Of a stretch of DNA of 64,000 nucleotides, positions 28,001-36,822 are shown one piece after another. The notes under the pieces are model-generated. The model saw only the letters and a program-made list of their open reading frames with translations, made no database searches and was not told the DNA's origin. The position numbers and the translations under genes are program-made. The DNA comes from Streptomyces sp. NRRL B-1140 (GTDB lineage Bacteria > Actinomycetota > Actinomycetes > Streptomycetales > Streptomycetaceae). Positions within the stretch are counted from its first letter, which is position 1, and each line of letters opens with the position of its first letter. The DNA lies in the NCBI RefSeq assembly GCF_001280065.1, contig NZ_LGEA01000090.1, positions 1-64,000 on the forward strand, written 5' to 3'.

Positions 28001-30011
28001 CGGTTACGATCACAAGGGCATGGGCATCACCGCCCGCGGCGCCTGGGAGTCCGTCAAGCGGCACTTCCGGGAGCTGGGCGTGGACACCCAGACCGAGGAC
28101 TTCACGGTCGTGGGCATCGGCGACATGTCCGGTGACGTGTTCGGCAACGGCATGCTGCTCTCCGAGCACATCCGCCTGGTCGCGGCCTTCGACCACCGGC
28201 ACATCTTCATCGACCCGACCCCGGACGCCGCCACCTCCTACGCCGAGCGCCGCCGCCTGTTCGAGCTGCCCCGCTCCAGCTGGGAGGACTACAACACCGA
28301 GCTGCTGTCGGCCGGCGGCGGGATCTTCCCGCGCACGGCCAAGGCGATCCCGGTCAACGCCCACATCCGCGAGGCCCTCGGCATCGAGGCCAAGGTCACC
28401 AAGCTGACCCCGGCCGACCTGATGAAGGCGATCCTCCACGCGCCGGTCGACCTGCTGTGGAACGGCGGCATCGGCACGTACGTCAAGTCCTCCGCCGAGT
28501 CCAACGCGGACGTCGGAGACAAGGCCAACGACGCCATCCGCGTCGACGGCAAGGACCTGCGCGTCAAGGTCGTCGGCGAGGGCGGCAACCTCGGCCTGAC
28601 CCAGCTCGGCCGGATCGAGTTCGCGCTGCAGGGCGGCCGGATCAACACCGACGCCATCGACAACAGCGCGGGCGTGGACACCTCCGACCACGAGGTGAAC
28701 ATCAAGATCCTGCTCAACGGCCTGGTGCGGGACGGCGACATGACCGTCAAGCAGCGCAACAAGCTGCTCGCCGAGATGACCGACGAGGTCGGCCGCCTGG
28801 TGCTGCGCAACAACTACGCGCAGAACACGGCGATCGCCAACGCCCTCGCCCAGTCCAGCGCCATGCTCCACGCCCAGCAGCGCTTCATGAAGCACCTGGT
28901 GCGGGAGGGACACCTCGACCGGGCGCTGGAGTTCCTGCCCACCGACCGGCAGATCCGCGAGCGGCTCGCCCAGGGCCAGGGCCTGACCGGCCCGGAGACG
29001 GCCGTCCTGCTGGCGTACACGAAGATCACGGTCGCCGAGGAGCTGCTGCACACCTCGCTGCCGGACGACCCGTACCTGAGCACCCTGCTGCACGCGTACT
29101 TCCCGAAGGAACTGCGCGAGCAGTACCCCGATCACCTCGTCTGCCACCCGCTGCGCCGTGAGATCACCACGACCGTGCTGGTCAACGACACGGTGAACAC
29201 GGGCGGTACGACGTACCTGCACCGGCTGCGCGAGGAGACCGGCGCGTCGCTGGAGGAGATCGTGCGGGCGCAGACCGCGGCCCGGGCGATCTTCCGCCAG
29301 TCCCCGGTGTGGGACGGGGTCGAGGCGCTCGACAACAAGGTCGAGGCCGAGGTCCAGACCCGCATCCGGCTGCACGCACGCCGCCTGGTGGAGCGCGGCA
29401 CGCGCTGGCTGCTCAACAACCGGCCGCAGCCACTGGAGCTCGCCGGGACGGTCGACTTCTTCGCCGACCGGGTCGAGCAGGTCTGGGGGCAGCTGCCGAA
29501 GCTGCTGCGCGGCGCCGACCTGGAGTGGTACCAGAAGATCCACGACGAGCTGACGGGCGCGGGCGTCCCGGAGGACCTCGCCACCCGCGTGGCGGGCTTC
29601 TCCTCGGCCTTCCCGACGCTCGACATCGTCTCGATCGCCGACCGCATGGGCCGGGAGCCGCTGGACGTCGCCGAGGTCTACTACGACCTCGCCGACCGGC
29701 TGCGCATCACCCAGCTCATGGACCGCATCATCGAGCTGCCCCGCGCCGACCGCTGGCAGTCCATGGCCCGCGCGGCGATCCGCGAGGACCTGTACGCGGC
29801 GCACGCGGCGCTGACCGCGGACGTCCTGGCGGCGGGCGACGGCACGTCCACGCCGGAGCAGCGGTACAAGGCGTGGGAGCAGAAGAACGCGGCGATCCTC
29901 GGCCGGGCCCGCAGCACGCTGGAGGAGATCCAGAGCTCCGACGCGTTCGACCTCGCCAACCTGTCGGTGGCGATGCGCACGATGAGGACGCTGCTGCGGA
30001 CGCACTCGTAG
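25059..30011 (+). CDS. gdhB: Large NAD-dependent glutamate dehydrogenase (about 180 kDa class)
   Basis: 1650 residues, the length typical of the L_180 class first described in Streptomyces clavuligerus. It catalyses reversible oxidative deamination of glutamate to 2-oxoglutarate with NAD+. The N-terminal about 700 residues contain regulatory ACT-like segments. The catalytic region has [26 protein letters not shown] and the substrate-binding Lys region [13 protein letters not shown] (near residue 885). A nucleotide-binding part follows ([19 protein letters not shown]). The start ATG 25059 has AGAGGA upstream; an upstream in-frame start is less likely. It is monocistronic, with a very strong terminator downstream. 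Confidence 0.95.
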   Translation: [1650 protein letters not shown]

Positions 30012-30025
30012 GGCGTACGGCGTGA

Positions 30026-30062
30026 GGGGCGCCCCGGGCCGGTCTCCGGCCCGGGGCGCCCC
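30026..30062 (+). terminator. Very strong terminator after glutamate dehydrogenase
   Basis: A perfect 17-bp stem: 30026-30042 pairs with 30046-30062 around a 3-base loop, beginning 15 bases after the stop codon. CTTCTT follows. Confidence 0.93.
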
Positions 30063-30125
30063 TTCTTGGCCTGCCTTAGGGCGATTCGACTGGAGGACTT
30101 ACCCGATCCGGCTAAGGCTGGGGAC

Positions 30126-30584
30126 GTGACTCTCGATGTCTCCGAGGAACGCCTGGCCGCCCCCGCCCGCCCGGCCCGGCACGTCGTCCTCGAAATGATG
30201 CACTTCGCGCTGGTCGGCGGCAGCGGCGTCGCGGTGAACTTCCTGGTGTTCAACGCGCTCCTGCACGGGCTGCACCTGCCCGCCATGGTGGCCACCGTGC
30301 CGGCCAGCCTGATCGCGATGGGCGGCAACTACCTCGGTTTCCGGTACGTCACCTACCGTGAGCGGGCCTCCCGGACCCGGCGTCAGATCGCGCTGTTCTT
30401 CGGCCTCAGCACGATCGGCGTCGCCATGGAGAGCGGGCTGTTCTACGTCGGCTACCACGGCCTCGGCCTGGACGGGCCGCTGGAATCCAACGCGGTCAAG
30501 GCGCTGTCCATCGTGCTGGCCTCCGCCTTCCGCTTCCTCGTCTACCGGACCTGGGTGTTCCCGCACGATGCGCGCCGCGCCTAG
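30126..30584 (+). CDS. GtrA-like four-helix membrane protein
   Basis: 152 residues from GTG 30126. Four membrane helices, with FALVGGSGVAVNFLVFNALL at the start, GGNYLGFRYVTYR in the middle and FRFLVYRTWVFP at the end, match the GtrA/DPMS family. These proteins help flip or position polyprenyl-phosphate-linked sugars for GT-C transferases. That fits the next gene, a multi-membrane GT-C-like protein whose ATG overlaps this gene's end by 17 bases. No Shine-Dalgarno is visible; TAAGGC ends seven bases before the GTG, so the mRNA may be leaderless. Confidence 0.88.
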   Translation: MTLDVSEERLAAPARPARHVVLEMMHFALVGGSGVAVNFLVFNALLHGLHLPAMVATVPASLIAMGGNYLGFRYVTYRERASRTRRQIALFFGLSTIGVAMESGLFYVGYHGLGLDGPLESNAVKALSIVLASAFRFLVYRTWVFPHDARRA

Positions 30585-32034
30585 ACCAGCCGCCCTCGCC
30601 GCGTGGGTTCCCGCCTCGGCGGTTCTCCTGCTGCTGCTCCTGGTCATCGTCCGCCTGCCCTGGGCCGGGGACCTCGGGATGCACGCCGCGACCGTGCAGC
30701 GCCTGCGGCACGACCTCGTCGACCCGGGCGATCCGCTGGTCGACGCGGACACGCCGAGCCCGTACTACTCGCCCTGGACGCTGATCCTCGGGTGCGTGGC
30801 GCGGGTGACCGGCCTGTCCGTCTTCGTGGTGCTGCGCCTCGCGGCGCTGACCGGACTCGCGCTGCTGGTGACGGGGGTGTGGCGCTACGTACGCACCCTG
30901 ACCGGTCATCGCGCCGCGCCCGCGCTGGCCCTGCTGAGCCTGCTGTTGCTGTGGGGGACGGCCGTGTTCAAGTGGAGCGGCTTCTACGGGCTCGGCTCGC
31001 TGGCGCTGACGGTGCCGTATCCGAGCCTGTTCGCGCTCGCGCTGGCGTTCCACCTCTGGGCGTGGCTGGGGCGAGCGGCGCGCGAGGATGCCGGATGGGG
31101 GGTGTGGCTCGGGCTCGGGGTGCTGTGGGCGGTGATCCTGCTGTGCCACCAGTTCTCGGGAGTGGTGGCCTCGCTGGGAGCGGCCGCGACGGTGGTCGCC
31201 GCCCGGCCGGGCCGTGCGGCGTGGCTTCGGCTCGGCGGCGTTCTGGCGGTGGGACTCGGGGTGCTGGCGCTGTGGCCGTATTACGACTTCTTCGCGCTGT
31301 TCGGGGCGGGTGGCGGGCTCGAGGCGGTGCACCGGCCGCTGTACGACGACCTGCTGGGGCGGTACTGGCTGGTGCTGCTCGGCGTAGTGGCCCTCGGGGT
31401 GCGGTGGTGGCGCGACCGGTGGGATCCGCTGGTGCTGTTCTTCGTGCTGGGGGCCGCGCTGGTGACGGCCGGCGGGGTGAGCGGGCACTGGTCGTGGGGG
31501 CGGGCTCTGCCGGCGGTGCTGATCCCGGCTCAGGTCGCGGTCGCCGTGGAGGTGTGCGAGGCGGGGCGGCGCGGGGCGCGGGCCGGGTGGGCGTGCGTGC
31601 TGGGCGCCGCGCTGGCTCTGGGGGCGTGGACGCAGGTGGGGACGGTCGGGTACGTGGTGAAGCCGGGGGATCTTCCGGAGGCCGTCGCGCAGAAGTACCG
31701 GCGGCCGTGGACGGGGTACCAGTGGATGACGCCGTGGGTGAGGTACGGGGACGTGGTGATGGTGCGAGAGGGGCGGCCGGCGCGGCAGATCCCGGCGTAC
31801 GGGGCGTACACGGTGGCGCCCGGGTATCCCGACTTCTTCCTGCCGGACGAAGGACGGCGGGTGAGGGCCGTGCGGAGGTACTTCGCGCAGGGGACGCCGG
31901 AGGAGGAGCGGGCGGGGATCCTGCGGGAGTACGGGGTGCGGTGGGTGATCGCGGGGGTCGGCATGCGGGGTGCCGGGCTGCGGGAGGTGGCTCGGGGGCC
32001 GGAGGGGCAGGTGCTGTACGCGGTGGTGCGGTAA
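30568..32034 (+). CDS. Multi-membrane GT-C-like protein (paralogue of the 44093 gene)
   Basis: 488 residues with about ten hydrophobic helices in the first 370 residues and a C-terminal extracytoplasmic domain. The first loop (DLGMHAATVQRLRHDLVDPGDPL...SPYYSPW) carries acidic and histidine residues as in GT-C glycosyltransferases. Residues such as WPYYD and VHRPLYDDLL are shared with the protein at 44093-45682. It probably transfers or processes a sugar from a polyprenyl-phosphate donor outside the membrane. Translation is coupled to the GtrA-like gene. Substrate unknown; the gene could also be annotated simply as a hypothetical membrane protein. Confidence 0.78.
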   Translation: MRAAPRPAALAAWVPASAVLLLLLLVIVRLPWAGDLGMHAATVQRLRHDLVDPGDPLVDADTPSPYYSPWTLILGCVARVTGLSVFVVLRLAALTGLALLVTGVWRYVRTLTGHRAAPALALLSLLLLWGTAVFKWSGFYGLGSLALTVPYPSLFALALAFHLWAWLGRAAREDAGWGVWLGLGVLWAVILLCHQFSGVVASLGAAATVVAARPGRAAWLRLGGVLAVGLGVLALWPYYDFFALFGAGGGLEAVHRPLYDDLLGRYWLVLLGVVALGVRWWRDRWDPLVLFFVLGAALVTAGGVSGHWSWGRALPAVLIPAQVAVAVEVCEAGRRGARAGWACVLGAALALGAWTQVGTVGYVVKPGDLPEAVAQKYRRPWTGYQWMTPWVRYGDVVMVREGRPARQIPAYGAYTVAPGYPDFFLPDEGRRVRAVRRYFAQGTPEEERAGILREYGVRWVIAGVGMRGAGLREVARGPEGQVLYAVVR

Positions 32035-32073
32035 GAGGTGCCGCGTTCTGTGGCAGCCAGGGGGAACCGGCCG

Positions 32074-33720
32074 CTACTTCAACGCGCTCGCCACCAGCCG
32101 CACCGCCCGTTTCACCCTCGGGCGGGCCAGTCGGCGTACCGTCGGGCGGATCAGGGTCGCCGTGATGCCCACCGGCTCCCAGCGGACCTGGAGGCGGCCC
32201 GGGTTGTGGCCCTCCGGTTCCACCGTGAGGTGGTGGGAGGGGACGCGGGTCGTCAGGGCAGGGAAGGTCAGGGGGGCCAGCAGCGGGCCCGTGTGGGACA
32301 GGCCCTGGTGCTGGAGGCGGAGCATCGGGTGGCGGATTCCCGCGAAGCCCTGGAGGGGGAGCTGCGCCGTCGCGAGGTCCAGGTGGGCGTGGCCTTCGAA
32401 GAGGCCGGGGCGGACGGGGGAGAGCCGGAAGGGGACGTGCAGGCGGCGTCCGCCCGGAGCGATGAGGAGGGTCGCGCGCTGGGGGCCGACGGGGAGGCGC
32501 AGCGCCGGGTCGTAGGTGCGGATGGTGAGGTCGACCGAAGCGCCCGGGCCCCGGGTGATCTCCTTGATCTCGTGGCGGAACTGGGCGCTGGGGAAGGGGC
32601 GCGTCTCCAGTTCCAGGTCGGAGACGCTCAGTTCGCGGCGTGACCACGCCGACTCGGGGACCCGTTCCCCCCAGTAGGTGCGGCCTGCCGCGTCGGCGGT
32701 CACGCTCCTCGGACCCACTGCGTGACCCAGGCCCCGGGCGGCCAGGCGTGCTTCCGGAAGACGGCGGTCGCGGATCAGCTGGATGACGACGCGTTCGGCG
32801 CGCGGGAGGCGTGCGAAGGCGCCCGGCGCGAGCGTGTCGAGGTAGGGCGTGACGATGTCCGCGAAGGACGTCAGCCAGGCGTCGTCCCGGTAGGGCAGGT
32901 CGCCGGTGTACATCCGCAGGTCGTGCTTGAGGAACTTGTGGTCCTTGTCCTCGCGCAGCGACTCGTGCCCGCTCTCGGACAGGAAAGCGTCGATGAGGTG
33001 CTGGACGTGGATCCGGTCCCGGACGTTGGCGAGCTTGTGCCGCTGGTTCGATATCGACGCCGTCTCGGAGGCCGCGTAGGGCGCCACGTACCAGAGGTAG
33101 ACCGGTTCCGGGATGATCGTGAAGCTCTCGGCCAGGCAGTACGCCTGTGCCGAGAACAGCTGGTCCTCGTAGTGGATGCCCTCGGGGAAGCGCAGGTCGT
33201 GCCGGTCGAGGAAGGCGCGGGCGTACATCTTGCTCGTGGACAGGTGCTCGAAGAACAGGCGCGGGTCGGCCTCGATGCCGTCGAGTGTGCGGCGCTCGGC
33301 GACCAGGTGCGGCATCCACGTCGAGCGGCGGCCGTCGTCCGCCCGGATCCGCTGCACCGCCCCCATCGCGAAGTCGATCTCGCGTTCGCGGTGCGCGGCG
33401 AGCAGCAGCTCGACGGCGTTGCCGGGGAGTTCGTCGTCGCTGTCGAGGAACATCAGGAACGGCGCCCGCGCGATCCGCAGGGCGCGGTTGCGCGGGGCGC
33501 TGCAGCCGCCGCTGTTCCGCTCCAGGCGCAGGTGCCGGACCCGGGGGTCCTGGGCGGCCAGCCGCTGTGCCACCGCCGGGGTCGCGTCCGTGGAGTGGTC
33601 GTCGCTGATGATGATCTCGAGGTTCGCGTGGGTCTGGCGGCGGACCGATTCGACCGCGCGGGTGAGGCGTTCGGCGTCGTTGTAGACGATGACCGTCACG
33701 GTGACGTCGGGGGTGCTCAT
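32074..33720 (-). CDS. Family 2 glycosyltransferase with C-terminal beta-rich extension
   Basis: 548 residues from ATG 33720, in an ATGA overlap with the upstream gene; longer frames upstream lie inside that gene. An N-terminal GT-A domain (about 1-220) has VTVIVYNDAERLTRAVESV, ISDDHSTD, and the metal-binding DxD in FLMFLDSDDELPG. The conserved NSGGCSAPRNRAL lies between. The C-terminal about 220 residues are rich in beta strand and Arg, with no membrane helix, and resemble the tail of the enzyme at 39692. It probably adds sugar to a lipid-linked wall polymer on the cytoplasmic side, before export by the TagGH-like transporter nearby. Confidence 0.88.
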   Translation of the reverse strand: MSTPDVTVTVIVYNDAERLTRAVESVRRQTHANLEIIISDDHSTDATPAVAQRLAAQDPRVRHLRLERNSGGCSAPRNRALRIARAPFLMFLDSDDELPGNAVELLLAAHREREIDFAMGAVQRIRADDGRRSTWMPHLVAERRTLDGIEADPRLFFEHLSTSKMYARAFLDRHDLRFPEGIHYEDQLFSAQAYCLAESFTIIPEPVYLWYVAPYAASETASISNQRHKLANVRDRIHVQHLIDAFLSESGHESLREDKDHKFLKHDLRMYTGDLPYRDDAWLTSFADIVTPYLDTLAPGAFARLPRAERVVIQLIRDRRLPEARLAARGLGHAVGPRSVTADAAGRTYWGERVPESAWSRRELSVSDLELETRPFPSAQFRHEIKEITRGPGASVDLTIRTYDPALRLPVGPQRATLLIAPGGRRLHVPFRLSPVRPGLFEGHAHLDLATAQLPLQGFAGIRHPMLRLQHQGLSHTGPLLAPLTFPALTTRVPSHHLTVEPEGHNPGRLQVRWEPVGITATLIRPTVRRLARPRVKRAVRLVASALK

Positions 33721-35918
33721 GCGGTCGCCTCCCGCGGGGCCGGGGCGGGGGTGCGCTCCTCGATCGGCAGCACGGGGGGCAGGTCCCGCTCGTCCTGGCC
33801 GAGGAAGACGCGGCGGACGACGCGTTCGGCGGCGCGGCCGTCGTCGTACTCGCAGAACCGGCGCCGGAAGGCGGCCCGGGTCTTCGCCGCGTTCTCGTCG
33901 CGCCAGGCCTCGGTGGTGAGGATCTCCGTCAGCTCCTGCTGGGTGCGGGAGACGGGCCCCGGGGCCTGGTCCATCAGGTCGAAGTAGACGCCGCGGGTGG
34001 TGCGGTACGTCTCCCAGTCGTCGGCGTGGATCACGATCGGCCGGTCGAGGTTGGCGTAGTCGAACATGATCGAGGAGTAGTCCGTGACCAGGACGTCCGC
34101 CGCCAGGCACAGTTCCTCGACCGGGTCGTAGGAGGAGACGTCGATGATCCGGCCGGTGCGGCGCAGGTTGGCGAGCGGGGAGGCGGCACCGCCGTAGAAG
34201 TAGTGGCCGCGCACCAGCAGGACCGTGTCCTCGCCCAGGCGGTCGGCGAGGGCGGCGAGGTCAAGGCGCGGGGTCCAGCCGGCCTCGTAGTCGCGGTGGG
34301 TCGGCGCGTACAGGACGGCACGGCGGCCCGGGGCGATGCCGAGGCGGTCGCGGACCGCGCGGATGTCGTCGGCGCCGGCCGTGTAGTAGACGTCGTTGCG
34401 CGGATAGCCGTGGTCCAGGGAGACGTAGTGCGACGGATACGCGCGCTCCCACATGCGGGTGGTGTGGCTGTTGGCCGAGACGCTGAAGTCCCACTTGTCG
34501 ATGCGCTCCAGCAGCGCCTGGAAGTCCAGGCCCTGCGCGGCGGCCGGGAACGCCATCTGGTCGAGGCCCATGCGCTTCAGGGGCGTGCCGTGATGGGTCT
34601 GGACGTGGATCGCGTCGGGGCGTTTGACCACCGCGTTGGGGAAGTTGACGTTGTTGACGAGGTACTTGGCGGTCGCCAGCACCTCCCAGTAGCGGCGGCT
34701 GCCGGGCACCACGTGGTCGGTGCCGGGCGGCAGGAGGGCCGCGTTCTCCTCGGTGACCACCCACACCGCGTGGATCTGCGGGGCGAGTTCGGCGAGCTTG
34801 GCGGCGATCGCGGCGGGGTTGCAGGCGACGCCGCGGTTCCAGTACGCCGCGAACACCGCGAGATGCGGGTTGACGGGACGGCCGAGCGCCCTGCGGTACT
34901 GGTGGTCGCGGAGCTTGGCACCGGCCTGGCGCTGCCGGGCCCGGACGACCGATCTGGCGTTGCGGCGGGCGCGGTTGACGGCCTGGAAGGCCCGGTACTT
35001 CGCGTAGGCGCCCTCCTCCAGCAGGGAGCGGCGGACCCCTTCGAGCCCGGCCGGGCGGCGGTGACCCTCGGGGCGGCGGCGCAGGGCGGCCAGGGACGCG
35101 CGGCGGAAGAACTCGCGCGCCACCTCCTCCGGCATGCCGCCGCGCGCGAAGGTGCGCAGGCAGTCCCGGACCATCAGGTCGTAGAGCACGGTGTGCGCGG
35201 CGCGCCGGTCGCGGGTGAGGTCGAGGAGGGACTCGTAGCGCTCGACGAGGCGGTACCGCTGCTCGGGCGGCACCGGGGGGAGGCTCGCGGGCCGCAGCCC
35301 GCGGTCCTCGTAGGCGACGTGCGGCAGGCAGGCGACGCGGTCGGCGAGCAGCAGGGTGGCCAGGGCGGCGTACGGCTCGTCGTCGGTGCTGAGCCGCGAC
35401 TCGTGCGCCCGCCAGAACTCCGCGCGCAGGGCGCGGGTGCCGAGCAGCGGGGTGAGCCGCAGCAGGGGCGCGCAGTCGTCGAGGGTGACCTCGGCGCGGC
35501 CCGCCCGGGCGAGGAGCGGGCCGTCGGGGGAGGGCATGCCGGAGGTGTGCCAGGTGCTGCGGACATGGTCGAACAGGAGGACGTCGACCTCGCCGGGAAG
35601 CTCGGCCACCCGCTCCGCGATCGTGCGGGAGGCCCCGGCGGGCAGGCCGTCCTTGGCGTGGACGAAGTGCAGCCAGCGGCCTGAGGCCCGGGCGGCGCCC
35701 GCCGCGCGGGCCGCCGCGTCACCGGTGCCGTCCGGCAGCGGCACTACGTCGACCGCGCCGTCCGGGGTGTGCCGCTCGGCCGTCTCCCGGGCCCAGTCGC
35801 CGACCGCCGCCACGATCACCTCGGCGTCCGGCAGGGGGTGGGCGGCGAGGGAGTCGAGGAGTTCCGTCAGATGGTCCTGAACGTTCGGCCCGTGGACGAT
35901 CACACTGAGCTCGGTCAT
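33717..35918 (-). CDS. CDP-glycerol/ribitol glycerophosphotransferase with degenerate GT2-like N-terminus
   Basis: 733 residues. The C-terminal domain (about 340-700) is TagF/TarL-like, with HHGTPLKRMG, VLYAPTHRDY and VTDYSSIMFDYANLDRPIV. It would polymerise glycerol- or ribitol-phosphate units onto a lipid-linked primer at the inner membrane face. The first about 190 residues align with GT2 domains of the other fusion proteins here. However, the FLDSDD metal motif is replaced by FVHAKDG and the acidic loop is lost, so this half is probably inactive. First gene of a pair; the GT2 gene at 32074 follows with an ATGA overlap. Confidence 0.88.
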   Translation of the reverse strand: MTELSVIVHGPNVQDHLTELLDSLAAHPLPDAEVIVAAVGDWARETAERHTPDGAVDVVPLPDGTGDAAARAAGAARASGRWLHFVHAKDGLPAGASRTIAERVAELPGEVDVLLFDHVRSTWHTSGMPSPDGPLLARAGRAEVTLDDCAPLLRLTPLLGTRALRAEFWRAHESRLSTDDEPYAALATLLLADRVACLPHVAYEDRGLRPASLPPVPPEQRYRLVERYESLLDLTRDRRAAHTVLYDLMVRDCLRTFARGGMPEEVAREFFRRASLAALRRRPEGHRRPAGLEGVRRSLLEEGAYAKYRAFQAVNRARRNARSVVRARQRQAGAKLRDHQYRRALGRPVNPHLAVFAAYWNRGVACNPAAIAAKLAELAPQIHAVWVVTEENAALLPPGTDHVVPGSRRYWEVLATAKYLVNNVNFPNAVVKRPDAIHVQTHHGTPLKRMGLDQMAFPAAAQGLDFQALLERIDKWDFSVSANSHTTRMWERAYPSHYVSLDHGYPRNDVYYTAGADDIRAVRDRLGIAPGRRAVLYAPTHRDYEAGWTPRLDLAALADRLGEDTVLLVRGHYFYGGAASPLANLRRTGRIIDVSSYDPVEELCLAADVLVTDYSSIMFDYANLDRPIVIHADDWETYRTTRGVYFDLMDQAPGPVSRTQQELTEILTTEAWRDENAAKTRAAFRRRFCEYDDGRAAERVVRRVFLGQDERDLPPVLPIEERTPAPAPREATA

Positions 35919-35997
35919 CCCGGGGACCCCCTCTCACAGCTGCACCGTATGCGGTCATGCTGCCATCAATGAGACAAAAGGGCCGATCGGGTGGGCC

Positions 35998-36822
35998 TCA
36001 CGAGGGAACGGCGGCCTTCGGCCTGGCCTTCGGCGCCTTGTCCCCGGTGAACGCCTCGTACTCCTTGAGGACGTCCTCCGTCGGCCCGTCCATGCGCAGC
36101 TCACCGCGCTCCAGCCACAGCACCCGGTCGCAGGTGTCGCGGATCGACTTGTTGTTGTGGCTGACCAGGAACACCGTGCCCGCGTGCTTGCGCAGCTCGC
36201 GGATGCGCTCCTCCGAGCGCTTCTGGAAGGAGCGGTCGCCGGTGGCCAGCGCCTCGTCGATCAGCAGGACGTCGTGGTCCTTGGCGGCGGCGATGGAGAA
36301 CCGCAGCCGGGCGGCCATGCCGGAGGAGTACGTCCGCATGGGCAGCGTGATGAAGTCGCCCTTCTCGTTGATGCCCGAGAAGTCGACGATCTCCTGGTAG
36401 CGGTCCCTGATCTGCTCGCGGGACATGCCCATGGCCAGGCCGCCGAGGTGCACGTTGCGCTCGCCCGTGAGGTCGTTCATCAGGGCGGCGTTGACGCCGA
36501 GCAGGGAGGGCTGGCCGTCGGTGTGGATGGCGCCGTTCTCCACGGGCAGCAGACCCGCGACGGCCTTCAGCAGGGTCGACTTGCCGGAGCCGTTGGTGCC
36601 GATCAGGCCGATCGCCTCGCCCCGGTAGGCGACGAAGGACACGTTCTTCACGGCGTGCACCCGGCGCACGCCCGAGGCCTTCTCGCTCTGCTTGCGGCGC
36701 ACGATGCGGTTGAGGGCTGCGGTCGCGGAGCCGCGTCCGGCGCCGGTGCCGTTGACGCGGTAGACGATGTCGACGCCGTCGGCGACGACGGTGGGGATCT
36801 TCTCGCTCGGGTGCTCAGCCAC
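35998..36822 (-). CDS. TagH-type ABC transporter ATP-binding protein (wall polymer export)
   Basis: 274 residues. Walker A is GTNGSGKST (about residues 77-85), followed by the polysaccharide/teichoic-acid exporter signature LLGVNAALMNDLTGERNV, the signature motif YSSGMAARLRFSIA, Walker B DVLLIDEALATGD and the switch His in VFLVSHNN. It energises export of undecaprenyl-linked polyol-phosphate polymers with the permease encoded just upstream (8-base overlap). It is short, lacking the C-terminal extension of Bacillus TagH. Confidence 0.92.
   Translation of the reverse strand: MAEHPSEKIPTVVADGVDIVYRVNGTGAGRGSATAALNRIVRRKQSEKASGVRRVHAVKNVSFVAYRGEAIGLIGTNGSGKSTLLKAVAGLLPVENGAIHTDGQPSLLGVNAALMNDLTGERNVHLGGLAMGMSREQIRDRYQEIVDFSGINEKGDFITLPMRTYSSGMAARLRFSIAAAKDHDVLLIDEALATGDRSFQKRSEERIRELRKHAGTVFLVSHNNKSIRDTCDRVLWLERGELRMDGPTEDVLKEYEAFTGDKAPKARPKAAVPS

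Noticed and set aside
25143..30005. 1620-codon open frame antisense to glutamate dehydrogenase
   Set aside because: Same GC-bias artefact; the sense strand encodes a complete known enzyme.
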